DNA of 64,000 nt from Alentia gelatinosa (taxonomy: Eukaryota > Annelida > Polychaeta > Phyllodocida > Polynoidae): assembly GCA_950022655.1 (NCBI GenBank), contig OX465581.1, positions 106,747,125-106,811,124 of the forward strand. The letters run 5' to 3'. The position numbers and the translations under genes are program-made. Below are positions 1 through 12,129 of this stretch, in pieces; positions within the stretch are counted from its first letter, which is position 1, and every line of letters starts with the position of its first letter. A model generated the notes under the pieces. The model worked only from the letters and a program-made list of their open reading frames with translations, made no database searches and was not told the DNA's origin.

Positions 1-59
1 GTAGGCACTGTTGCTATATATAGACATTGTCCAATTTTAGAATTTCATTTGATTTGTTT

Positions 60-77
60 GGGGGGGGGGGGGGGGGG
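60..77. repeat. Poly-G tract (18)
   Basis: Uninterrupted run of 18 G. One of about fifteen G or C homopolymers of 12 or more in this window. Confidence 0.95.
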
Positions 78-1331
78 TTCAAATAAACCCCTGTATATAT
101 CATTACATGTACTATTTTTCATACATCTATGACAGTTTTCTCTCCGGGTGGAAGTAGGTCGGGGTGATAAACCCTATGATATCCTGTATACTGATATAAG
201 TCTAGGCACTGTAGACGACATTGAAAGATTACTGCGAAATATGTCAACACAATAGCTCCAATCTGCGTGTTCACCTACGATATTACTCCTCAATGTTTTT
301 TTTCTTCTTTGAGGAAACAAATCAATAAAAAGCAAGTGGTGTTGTATTATGATATACCAACAAAAGCCACAATGAACATAGCATTTACTGCCGAATAAAA
401 GTTTCAGTTAGCTTCTCTTGGCATCCTGGCACTCCCTTACTGCCAACATGCGTTCAGATCATAATGAGATGATTTCACCCTAACAACACAAGTCTCATTA
501 GGTGCGCATCAAGCCTAACATATGCACGTGTATCTTATACATATAGCGGATGTTTATGAGGAAAAGCCCCATCATCCTAAGGGTCGTCCGCCCATGTGCC
601 ACATCAACAAGTGAGATGCGTGTAGACGTCGGTGAGGTCGGGACGGGCGGACGTGGGCAGACTGGAGAAGGCCCGCGCCTCACCCCGCACACACGGACAC
701 AGTGTCTTGGCCGTATGCCCGGAGGAACCACAGTGACAGTGACGCCAAGTGAACTGTGACCCTGATTGCGGCCTCAAGTGGTCCGGCCGAGGCGGCCGCT
801 ATTTATTTATAACCACTGCGCCTTGGTCACTCGCTTGCTTAAGGCATAATATATGGTTTTTCGGATATGACTCGCCCGTGGCTTTTACCAGATAGAAACA
901 GCGCGACGCACTGAATAAACAATGTACAGAAGCAGCTTAATTTCACTGTCTCCTACAAGGCCAGTGATACTTGGAACACTTTATGTTACAAGGTAGCACT
1001 TTTTAATAGCCTTGTTCTTCGAATCTCCCCAGGTGTGTAATCGATAGAATTCATGCGTCTGTGGACGATTGGTATTACCGGAAAATGAAATTGAAAAATC
1101 TCCAGTCGCACTCATACAAGACTTACTGCGTAATACTGACGATATATCACATAATTGCTTTATGTGCCTTCGGGGAGGAAAACGCCAAAAGTTGGGAGGT
1201 ATATCGATTTAAGCCCTACGCTCTTCGGTAAATAAACTTTGATATAATTCATTTGCGATGACATTAACCTGTGACTGTTTTTATCAATTTATCAAATAAT
1301 GATTTCTCCCGTCCTTTTAAAAGTGTATGGC

Positions 1332-1336
<5 letters not shown>

Positions 1337-1370
<34 letters not shown>

Positions 1371-1372
1371 TG
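1337..1372. repeat. TA microsatellite followed by poly-T
   Basis: About a dozen TA units run into a T tract. The overlapping open frames (YIYIYIYI) come from the repeat. Confidence 0.9.
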
Positions 1373-3560
1373 TTCAAGATCTTTTATTGGCCAATATTTT
1401 ACAGCTTTCGATTCTTTGTTTACATTCAATCCAGTCAAGCCAATAGAAGAAGTACCAAAATGTCAACTCAGTTACAGCATTAAGCTTACACTGGTTTTCA
1501 GTTGACATCCAGAATAAAGTTCGCATATTGTTGTTGTTGATGAAAATGGATTGTTGCTTGAGTTTCGATCTGACCATTTCTTTTTTCATCTTTGACATTG
1601 TCACACCCTATACATCGAAGGGCGTGGCAGATGTTGAATCTGTGGTAGTAACACTCATTCTGTGATCATACAACCACACATGCGAGTTGTTGCTCGAGTC
1701 GGGTTTAATCCTTTCCATTTTTAATGAACGGATGTGGGACTGAATACATTATTTGGGCCCATAATCGTGACAAAGTTACGCGTCTTGTTTTAACCATATG
1801 CTATAGATCCCTGATGAGTCCGAATCGGATGAAACCTTGTTTACCCAACCCATCTATACATATTTATTCGGACATGAACTAAAAGGAATCTGCCTGGTGT
1901 CATTACATGTAAACCACACCTAAGTTTGAAGAGTGGTGATCGTCTCAATTGTTGGATTCATTGTTGTCAAATCCAGAACAATGGTAACCTGGAGACTTGG
2001 TTCAAACTGACAGTTGTCATTACCGAGGTACCATCAGGTTTAACACGATATCTTTTTGCCAAACCTTATAAAGCTCTAGGTCTATGCATATGAATGAATT
2101 ATAGGTATTGGGCCCACTTTTGAAGATTGGAGGTTGCTGTCAGTTGTATAGAGCTATGATGAACGTAGAATTATGAAGCGTAATATGATTGTCTGTATAT
2201 AGTTTAATAAAAGAACTAAAATAAATACGAAACAAGCTGAGTAATGAATAGATCTATTAGTCTCCCAAATCTATATACAAAAACCTAGCATCATTCTGCC
2301 CGATGAAACCTAGCTATTGACAATATAAGGGCTATACCAAAGTACCTCTGCATAGAAAAATATCCTGCAAATGGGCAACTTTTTTATTGTTTAAAAACAT
2401 TCGCCATGCAGAACCAAAATGGCTGGTGCCCAAATTGCACATTGTTTCAGCGAACCCATTTCCAGATAATATGACAGGGGACTCGATAAAATCAAGACCT
2501 TTGTGATACAGACAACATTAGCGGATAATTCACCCATAATTCCGCCCCAATTTGACCATGAGGGTAGCAACACTGGTTTGGCAGCAACCGCCCAAGTTGG
2601 TGGGGTTGAGGAGGGTAAGTAGTGGCGAGAAATGGGGGTGAGGGCACAGAACCAGGCAGTGGCTGACCCCTCGATACCCATGGGACAAAAAGCACAACAA
2701 TACCACACGGAACAACCGACTCAATTTGATGGCCAAATAGCCGTGATCTAATGCAATGAAATTTGACATCATAATATAATACCAAAATTGGCTGTCAGGG
2801 TTGGTCGGCGGTTAGCTATAGATGTGACGGTTTTTTCTCACAAATGGAGGCGAGAAGCGCGTTTATCTCTTACTGTATGATAGGGTCCCTGGTGACATGA
2901 CGACAGATAATGGGTGCCTAGATTAATCATGACCGTGCTTTCGATGGTCATTCCTGCAAAATAGCCACGATCAAACTGGTATTACCTACATACATTTACA
3001 CCCCGGCCGACACGTGGCCATGCTTCAAGCGAATTGGGTGTTATGAGATAAACGATGCTGGAACACATAGCAGCAAGCAAACATATACTTACATCCATGT
3101 AGATCTATATACATCAGCGTTTGTGCAAACAAACACAGCCAATATATAGCTCGACAAGAGGGTTCAATCATCTACATGTACATGACGCACAAAAAATACC
3201 CTATGCTTTTGAAGATCCCGTTTGGTATGCTGGATAGGAAGAGATGTGATCTTCCACAATGGGAAGAGCTTTAGAGTCAGTCCATAATGTTTTTGTTTAT
3301 TTAGACTTTGGTTGTTTTTATCAGCCTACTTTTATTCTCTTTCTTTATTTGTTCTGGTGTTCTTTTTTTTGTCCACCTCCGACCACAGGCCATCTCCCCG
3401 GCTGTCGGGACCGAACATCTCCGGACACGGGCGAACATTAACGACAAGATGAACATAATGCCCCGCCGTCATTATCATTAAGGCCAGCTGTGGGCAGTAA
3501 CAGCTGACCGGTCACTGGTCCTGGCAGTCTGTCCACGGAGTAGACCTGACCCGCTCAGCC

Positions 3561-3600
3561 TCCCCGGCCCTCCCCGGCCCTCCCCGGCCCTCCCCGGCCC
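3561..3600. repeat. 10-bp minisatellite, four exact units
   Basis: TCCCCGGCCC is repeated four times without error. The open frame over it on the minus strand is low-complexity (GRAGPGRAGEGRG) and is a by-product of the repeat. Confidence 0.9.
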
Positions 3601-5681
3601 TGCTCGCCCCCGTCCCCTCACTAACCGCCCGCAGGATCCACGCCTACAGACGTGCGAGGTCAAGGTCGGTGGGCTTAGTTCACTTCCGGTGTGCTAGCTC
3701 CCCCTGGTAAGTTAAATGGGGGACACCGCATACACCAGCTGGTTCCGGTGGACCTAGGTCTGGACATAACATGACAATGTCCGACAAAAGGGAAAAGGGT
3801 ACGACACATGCTGTACAAGGTGGTGTGGTATTCTGCACGGATGAACTGTGTACGGGTTAGAGTCAGTCTGCGCCTGATAGTCCCAGAGAGATGATATACG
3901 ACATGAAACACACACACACTGGTTAGATTATATTCATTAAGATTTGAATCACTATCATGGAAATTCCGATCCACCTGAACCACTCATTATGTTTTGTGAT
4001 TAGGTGTCGTGGTCCGTAATAATGGGAATTACCCGCAATGTATGGAAAGCCAATATTTAAGATGGATGAGGCTGGACAACGGTCTAAATGACTAGAGTAC
4101 GCAATGTGTATTTGCATGTAAAGCAAACTAGTGTAAACGTATGTGTTTGTATTCACTAAACGAACTCCCCTCTTCTATTATGGAATATACCGTGGAAAGA
4201 TTAAACGTTACCAGGCACTTCGTCAGTAACACACCTAGAATGTGTTAAGCAGACAATATTCTGGTCGTGATTAATCATAGTATACCAGCCCCCCTCCCTA
4301 CTTCCATTTCAAATTAGTTAGACGTCCCCTGTGTGTTACTGACCTGAGCAGCCATCATTATCATCAGTGTGACAGTTACAAACGGCGTTTTGACACACAC
4401 CCACACTTTCTCAACACGCTCATCAGGAGGAACTAAGCATGACAGATGATTCCATACATTTCGTGTATTGTTGAGTATGACGGAGCACTGATGGCACACT
4501 GGATACTTTCTATGTACACCATGCAGCCTGCTATAAACCTGACGGTCATGTTGCATCTCACGCAAATGGCGTCATGCTGCATCTGTTGCCTCATCTAGGC
4601 GTCAGCAATGTTTATTTAGACACAATCTGAAAAGAGTGAATATACTTTATCATATACATTATAAACCGGTGAGATTGTTAGATATGAAACATACTGGGTG
4701 ATTAAATATACTATTTTGTAGATATTTGTTCAGATCTGTCAAGAATTATATGAGAAATGCTGTTGGCTCTAATGGTGGGTCTCCGTGACAAATAGGTCAT
4801 TTCTCACCAAGAACCTTCAGCTTCAAGAGAGCCCTATGACTTCTCATTTGTCCTCTGTGCCGATAGCATCTGAGGGCAGCTCGGAGGCCTGCCAGAGTGA
4901 AACAACCGTGGAGCTACGGGTTGAGATCAAATTAAGCCAAAGACTGTCACTTTCCATCAAAATTTATTACTGTGAGTAACTAAAAGCCAATGTCCTGGCA
5001 CGTTTACTGCCAGTCTGACACTCGAGGATGGTCGGGGGGTGCGGCGGGAAGTCATCCTCGTTTCACGGCAACACCTTGTGGCCACCGCCGACGAATGAAG
5101 CCTCGCTGGCTCCGATTTTATCGTGTGAGACCTTGTGACCAGATCCGGTTTGGCAGCACTTCCGGGCACGTGACATAATAGAGCGTTTCGCTGGATCGCC
5201 GCACGCGTCAAACTTGGCGGGTTTAGAAGGCGCCGAGCGACTATCCGACGGCGTGTAATCAAGGCGACGATTTATGTCTGCCATTAATCTTAGCAGGTTG
5301 TTGCCTTCATGGCAGTTCACACTATGTGTATGTCCATTTTCTCCATTTAAACGCTCAGTTACACATGGCTGCGACCAGCATACGTTATACGTCGCCTGAC
5401 GTGTTCTGTTATTCTATCTTCCCAAACAAAGTGAGGATGAGTAATGAGGTGACATAAATCATACTCCCTGATGTACACGTACATGAGCACATGAGTTGCT
5501 TGTCTTCATCGAAGTTACAACTACTATTCTGGCACGACCTGTTGCTATTAGCGTGCCTACAAAAGTTACAAAAATAAACATGTACGTAATTCATCAAAAT
5601 TCATACCTGCATCTATACTTTTTAGTATCCAATAAACCGCGTAACAGATTATTATTGTATTCATATGTTTTCCGTGTGTCA

Positions 5682-5830
5682 TTATATATATATATCTATA
5701 TGTATATATATATATCTATATGTATGTATACATATAGTATATATATATATATATATATATACATGTGCATGTGTGTGTATGTGTGTATATATGATATATA
5801 TGTATATATACATATACACATATGAATATA
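5682..5830. repeat. Imperfect TA/TATG/GTAT low-complexity block
   Basis: TATATA, TATGTA and TGTGTA units interleave over about 150 bp. The open frames here are repeats of Y, I, C, M and V with no gene character. Confidence 0.9.
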
Positions 5831-7143
5831 ATCTATCATGTTCACAACTCTAGATGATATATTGGATGTTGGTGCAAAATAGCAGTTGCGCAGACACTAT
5901 ATGCAATGCACACCGACAGCTACAGTGATACAATCTGGTGTCAATTTGTCCTCCTCGTCGGGCCATGACGTGGCGTAATTTCAGGGGCCGTCTTTACTTG
6001 AGCCAAGAATATCCAGAACTACCAATTATAACATGCTCTATAAACGTTTGTTATCGCGTGTCTCTTTAGCTGGGGGAGACATGTTCAGGACCTTGTCCCG
6101 TATGTTACAGCGGTCGTGGACCTGTCAATGATGGCTGTGTGGGTAGTGGGAGGGGAGGGTTTCGCTGTCATAGGTCTGGGCAATTCAGTAAATACATTAA
6201 TAATTAGCAACGCCAACCGGCAATCATCGATCAGTGTTATCTCTTCATCTGACCTGAAATGCGTCGGCAACTTGAGGCTAGCACCTAATTGTGCTGGATC
6301 ATGGGTTAGAAGCGCTCGAGGCTTGCAATATTATGAAGCTAAAATGCCGGTTGCTACGACAAGCGTGAGGTAAAACAGCCATCTATTATTATGCCTTCAA
6401 AGGAAGCGAATTAATGGTATTTTATAATTACCCATCTTCCTTCGTCTGTATCTTTTTTGGTAGTGATAGACTCAGGTGGCACTTTAATTGTAATAAACAA
6501 GTTGGAAATGACCGGCATGGGAGCAGGGACCACACAGAGACAACTCAGTGGTGTTTTCTGGAGACAGAAAATGCAACAATTGTTCAGTTATATTCTTGCA
6601 AACAATTGCAACCTGCGACAAATAATAATGAAACGGTGTAGTGAATAACTCCGGTTGTATTTTGTCGAATAGCTTCGAGTGTTAAGAGCTTAATAGACCG
6701 TGACTAAGAAACGATTCCTTTTTTACTACTTGGCTAATTCAGAAATGAAGATCCTTGTTGATAACTTTTTCTGGCCAGCACAGAATGAAGCATTATAAGA
6801 TAGACTGCGTAGAATAGTCGTTCAATGAAGTAGGGTCTGCCATATTCTAACATACAACAATCTTAGCTTTGATAATCAACAGATATGAAACTTTAGTGAA
6901 TTATCATGGGTGACAAAAATTAATAAATCAATAACGCTTTCAATAACCTTGATTTTCAAAAACATTATACACAATAGCACTTATCAGATTAGTATCATTT
7001 ATATGATTTGACCTGCACACCACCACTGAGATATGGTAGTAAACATCTGTATAACAGTGGCAATTGTCTCTAGTCTGGCACAAAGATAGCAGGGAAAAAT
7101 ACTAAATGAAAGGTTTAAAGTGTTTTTAATAGACCTATTATTG

Positions 7144-7375
7144 AGTCTTTGCAAGAACCACGTCATAATGAATTTTAAAATTATCCTTGTCCAATAAACT
7201 TAGAATATAAAAGAGATACATTCAATAAAAAAACCACATTCAGTAATACATGATAGTTTTAGTCTTTGCAAGAACCACGTCATACTGAATTTTAAAATTA
7301 TCCTTGTCCAATGAACTTAGAATATAAAAGAGATACATTCAATAAAAAAAACACATTCAGTGATACATGATAGTT
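7144..7375. repeat. Tandem duplication, period 117 bp, two copies
   Basis: The unit starts AGTCTTTGCAAGAACCACGT at 7144 and again at 7261. The two copies differ by only a few substitutions and a one-base change in an A run, so the duplication is recent. The unit is AT-rich with no reading frame. Confidence 0.9.
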
Positions 7376-9771
7376 CGCATTTACAGGCTAAACTATGCAC
7401 GAGAGGCTATACACATGTCATAGCAGCCTGTGCTACTGTGATATTCTACATGGTCCTCAGAGACAAGTTCCAAAATTGAGTCTAATTAATATGTTAGAGT
7501 AGAAAATAGTGAGATGGAAATGCAATAATCTGCTGCACACTTATCAGTTAAAAAACAAACCGGCATCGCTAGAATATTCATGCAAACCTCTCGATATTAA
7601 TCTGAGATATAAACCAGTCTCTATAAATAGTCATTGTAAAAATGTATAAATACAATCCATACATAGCAAAGGAGTTGCGTTTGAGGTACTTATCTCTTTA
7701 AGTATGTGTTTGGGCGAATTTAATCAACTATTAGAAGCTGAATATCTGCCCTGCTAAAAACCTAACAGGAGTGCGTAAGTCAAGGTTTCACTCAGATTGG
7801 AGTAGGGGGCTACCTTATCATTCTAATTTAATCAAGGCATATTTACATTGTAAAATTTGATTTCTTAAAATGATTTGCTTTTGTATAATTTCTTCTTTTA
7901 CAAAGCCTTCTTTTTTTTAATAACAAGTATGCATGGAGGGAGGGATAATTAAGGTCGACCGAGAAACTACTTTCCACTTCAGAACAGTGGCTAATATACC
8001 TGATGGAACAGTTATCTAGAAATCCTGTGAACATTTTAATCTCCACTTGACTTCATGGTGATTTACAACCCGCAATAGGTTCATAACAGTTATGAAAACA
8101 ATAGCCCTGGCTTCAGTTATTAACCCGTTACGTCTCTCACATAACACTTAATATGGGCATCACCCTAGCAATAACACACTCGAGAGAAAGATCCTTTTAT
8201 AGCTTTTGAGGACCAATTCTTCAATCAATCTTATCATGAATGCAGCTTAGAGTGGATTTACAGATCTATCTCTTAGCTCTAACTAATGCTAATTCATAGA
8301 GATATTTCAGTCATTACTCTTCCACTGAATCAACAGCAAAATTTTAAATATGCTAACATCAGAAAGCCAAAGGAAATAGAAATGAAGCAATGTCGTTATT
8401 TCTTTAAAGAAATTATCGAATCTAAATCGCGCATTTGGAAGGTCTTCTCCATTTGCCCGAGCCATATACAATAGAGACATTCGTCTTTAATATACTATAT
8501 ATACCATATCTACATTATATATGTTCCATGCATATAAAACACTATGATATACATAATAATATAGGAGTGCATCTAAATAAGCAGTCGCACATAGTTTTGT
8601 CGAATTCCGTGCTTGAAAACACACCCACATACCCTTCTAGGTTAGGCAGCAATATTAACAGGTACAACGAGAGAGAACAAAAAAATGTGCCTACAAAGGA
8701 AAACTGTGGTTGCCAGGTGATAAGAAGCTGGAGTCCCCTGGCTGGTATCAGCTGATGTGAAGTTGATGTGAAGCGGGAAGGCAAACACTCCTCCAGTGCC
8801 TGGCTACCCACACAGGGCGCCCAGAGCATGCTCCTACAGATTTATGGCTTCTTGGCTCCTCCAATATTGAAGAACACAGAGGACACTTTTCTCTAGGCCC
8901 CAGCCTCAATTAAACTGCTGGGCAATTGCCACGCCTTGATGAATGCTCTCCACAAGAGGCGGCTTAGTCTAGGCGGCCTGCATCTGCTTCGGGTCAATTC
9001 CATCTACTAAGAAGGCCCACAAAGCTTCTGTCGAGAAAAGTACGGCTCTCCAGTACTGTATAAATATCATTACCGTTATATGTATTCTGCATGAAAATAG
9101 GTTCATGCAGAATCATTGTCCCAGAAAGGGAAGATTTTTTCACTTTTTTCCCTGTCACATGACACCTCCCGATGTTTTATGAAACGCACCAAAATTATCG
9201 TTGATTGACTTTAATATATGTGAATTAAGCGTATTTATATTGTAAAGTCATCACTTTGTAATTGTCTTACTTCTTTGCGATCCTCAGGCTTTTTTCTTCG
9301 GATCAACCATCCGACACCGTCCGCCTTTTACTAAGATACAGAGAATGATGCAGTGATAACGATAAAGCGGGCCTTAGTCTGGCCATGTATAGTTAGCAAT
9401 TCAATCCTCCCCAATGATGCCAGTTCTGGTATGATGATATATGTTTCAATCTACTTCCGAGTTATGGCGAGTTCAGATGGAGAAGGTGGTTCTCTTGTAA
9501 CATTGTGAAATTATCTCCTCATCCACTTTCCACCTTATGAAATATGAAACATCTCAGTGATAAAACAAAGGGAATATGAAGTGTCTACTATTGTGTTTAT
9601 GTTTTGTTTTTTAATGGACATTCGATTGATTTCACGATAAGGTATACGAATATCCTATAACAAACAGCACCAACACAGCTTTGGTGGACGCTATTTTAAA
9701 AATATAGGTTTCTAAATAGAGAAAAGTAACAAAAGCCACAGCAGTGACTTCAGAACTAGTTCACTCCACTA
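7376..9771. other. AT-rich gene-free sequence
   Basis: Nothing recognised: no RNA gene, transposon end or coding motif on either strand. Confidence 0.55.
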
Positions 9772-10630
9772 CTATAGTCCTGAGCGTTTAATATGGGTAA
9801 AATGACACTATCTAGTTCAATCATATGCAGCATTGGTAAAAGATGATATTTTCGAAAATTAAGTAGATAGAAATCAAGAGAACATTAAAAAGAATATATA
9901 TAACACACTTTTCAGGCCTAATATTCTAAAATTGTGGTGCCACCTGTCATTTTATCAAAAAACTTTGGCCTGAGGTCATATTTCTGCTTGAATCACTGAC
10001 ATTATAAGTAAGCAAGTATGACTTGATTTTCCTTCAGTCCTATCTCAGTCAATAGTCAGCACAGATACTTCAAATACAGAGCGATTTGTAGATCAACTCC
10101 CACAGAATACAACCAGTAGGTTATCTTATTGATCAACTATTATCCAGAGACAATTATTGGCCGTTTCTAGCTATGCCATATGCCCAAAATGCAATAATAT
10201 CAGAAAATCTCGTTTTAGGGCACGTTTGGAATGTTTGTCATCTGTCATAATGCTCCTGTATCTCAGGAAATATCTATCACAGCCTGGCAATATAGGTATC
10301 ATTTTAATTGTCTTGAAATAGCTAAGAAGATAGGGTGTTAATTTCTATAGGTCATCGCGATAGATTTTTCATTAAATCGCTGTGAAGACAGGAATGTAAC
10401 ATGTTTCAGTGTTTTTACCTCAGAAATTCCAATGTTCAATCTACGACAGGAAATCTTAGCCATGACACAGATATATCAGGTTTATACTGACAGATAGGCC
10501 CAAGTCTTAGCTTTCTAACAATATTTTGTTTGTAAAAATCGCCCTATTATTCATGACACAAGAGCGATTTGCCTTTTTCAAGTTAGAAAAAACTTGTTTT
10601 TTGTCCCATATTAAACGCTCAGGACTATAG
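9772..10630. mobile_element. Non-autonomous DNA transposon with perfect 26-bp TIRs (859 bp)
   Basis: Bases 9772-9797, beginning CTATAGTCCTGAGCGTTTAA and ending TATGGG, are the exact reverse complement of bases 10605-10630. A perfect 26-base match in inverted orientation 859 bp apart does not occur by chance and marks the two ends of one DNA transposon. TA stands beside or within both tips, so the insertion site may be a TA dinucleotide, but the exact target duplication is not certain. No transposase reading frame lies inside, so the element depends on a partner elsewhere. Near the right end there is a further small hairpin (AAATCGC...GCGATTT and CTTTCTAAC...GTTAGAAAA). The identity of the TIRs suggests fairly recent activity. 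The superfamily is not assigned. Confidence 0.85.
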
Positions 10631-11849
10631 GACACTTTAAAACAGGTATATGCTAGGAATCTGGTCAGAAGAGTCTTGGAACAAACCCTCAGTAAGGTTT
10701 GTCATGGATTTATGTATTACTCATGAAAAGGCCTCTGAGAGTCAGATGCTGAATGGGAATGGTTAAAAAACGAGAATAGAATACTACATAGGCCAATTAT
10801 TTCTTCAATAGCAGGGTTGGATATGTTTTTTTACTAGCTGAAGCTACGCTAATACTCTAGTAATGTTCTCTGAATTTCTAAATTGACATCATGATATGAC
10901 TTTCTAGTATTTCCAAATCAGAGAATGTAGAAATATATCAAGATATCAAATAGTGCAAATTATCAAAGTTTAAACTTACTAGTTTCCAATGACATTATGA
11001 ATGACTCCCAACTGACTGATATCAAGGTGAAACACCTAGGCTATTGCAAAACAAAGATTCGCTCCTGTGTTTCTCATTAAGCCATGGGAAAACTGAACCG
11101 GTCAACCACCTCTTGGTGGTCATATACCCAAACATAAAGATATTCATTTTTACTAAAACCACCGGACCATCATCCGAGCAGCTCGAACCCACGACCGAGC
11201 GACTCACACCGAGGAGGGTCGGGACTGGGGGCGTCGGGGTAAAATGGGGGCGGCCTGAGTCAATCCTGGACATAGATTGTGATCAAGTGTGGCTGAAGAC
11301 GGGCGTCGGCAAACAGCAGCCCGGCGTGCAGCTAAGCCCTAATGGTGGCAATAACGTCCAGCGGCTCAAGCCAAACGGCCATCAATGCGGCGATGATGAA
11401 GCCCGGGGATGATTGGCTACGCGTGATTCTGTTTACCCCTGTCAATGCTCTTCCCGCGGCCATCTGATCAACGGCCATCCAGCCCAGATTTAGAAGTTAC
11501 TTCTACGCGAGGTCTGATGAGTGCCGCCGCCTCATAACTGGCACTGTGGCTTAGGCTTAACAGCTGGCCACCAAAGGCACTACGCGCTGCTTGGCGCGCC
11601 CCGCCCGGCACGCCAAATCTCCTCCAGGAAGATGGCCATGTGTCACTTGGTCCTGAATAAGACCTCGCTGACCAAAGGATCCCTCCCCCTGGCAGGGAGG
11701 ACTTCGAGAAGAACCGACGACCCGCTGCATCAGTCTTCCACATAGTCAGTGATTAATCAAGATCCGTGGGATGTGTTTTTAATCTATATTCATTTTGTAA
11801 TATTTGTTTTGTTTATTGTCAGGGGCAGGACGTATATGCACTAGAATGT

Positions 11850-11937
11850 ATACATACATACATTATATATATATATATATATATACATGTACATACATAT
11901 ATATATACACATATATACATAGTATAAATATATATCA
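11850..11937. repeat. TA/CATA low-complexity block
   Basis: Alternating TATA, TACATA and CATATA units, no coding frame. Confidence 0.9.
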
Positions 11938-12094
11938 ACTAGCTGTCAAAGCTGTTGAAATGGCCACGCATTAAAACCAGCCATTATATATGTGCTGAGC
12001 GTAAGCTAGTAGAAATAAACGTTTAAAAAGTAGTTTCAGTCACTGTCCAGCTTTAGCGATCTTCGGCAATTATATACAGGTAACATAAAGGGTT

Positions 12095-12129
12095 GGTTAT
12101 CGCAACGAGTATAGACTCGTTGGTTATCG
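12095..12129. repeat. Small palindrome between 8-bp direct repeats, copy 1
   Basis: The palindromic core CAACGAGTATAGACTCGTT is flanked on both sides by the octamer GGTTATCG in direct orientation. A related arrangement occurs at 57348-57384 with a different octamer. Confidence 0.5.

Larger units (their letters stand above)
1..7143. other. AT-rich gene-free sequence
   Basis: Apart from the simple repeats listed separately I see no gene. Two small GC-rich patches (about 560-800 and 3400-3670) have no recognised exon. Open frames are short and show no family motifs. Confidence 0.6.
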
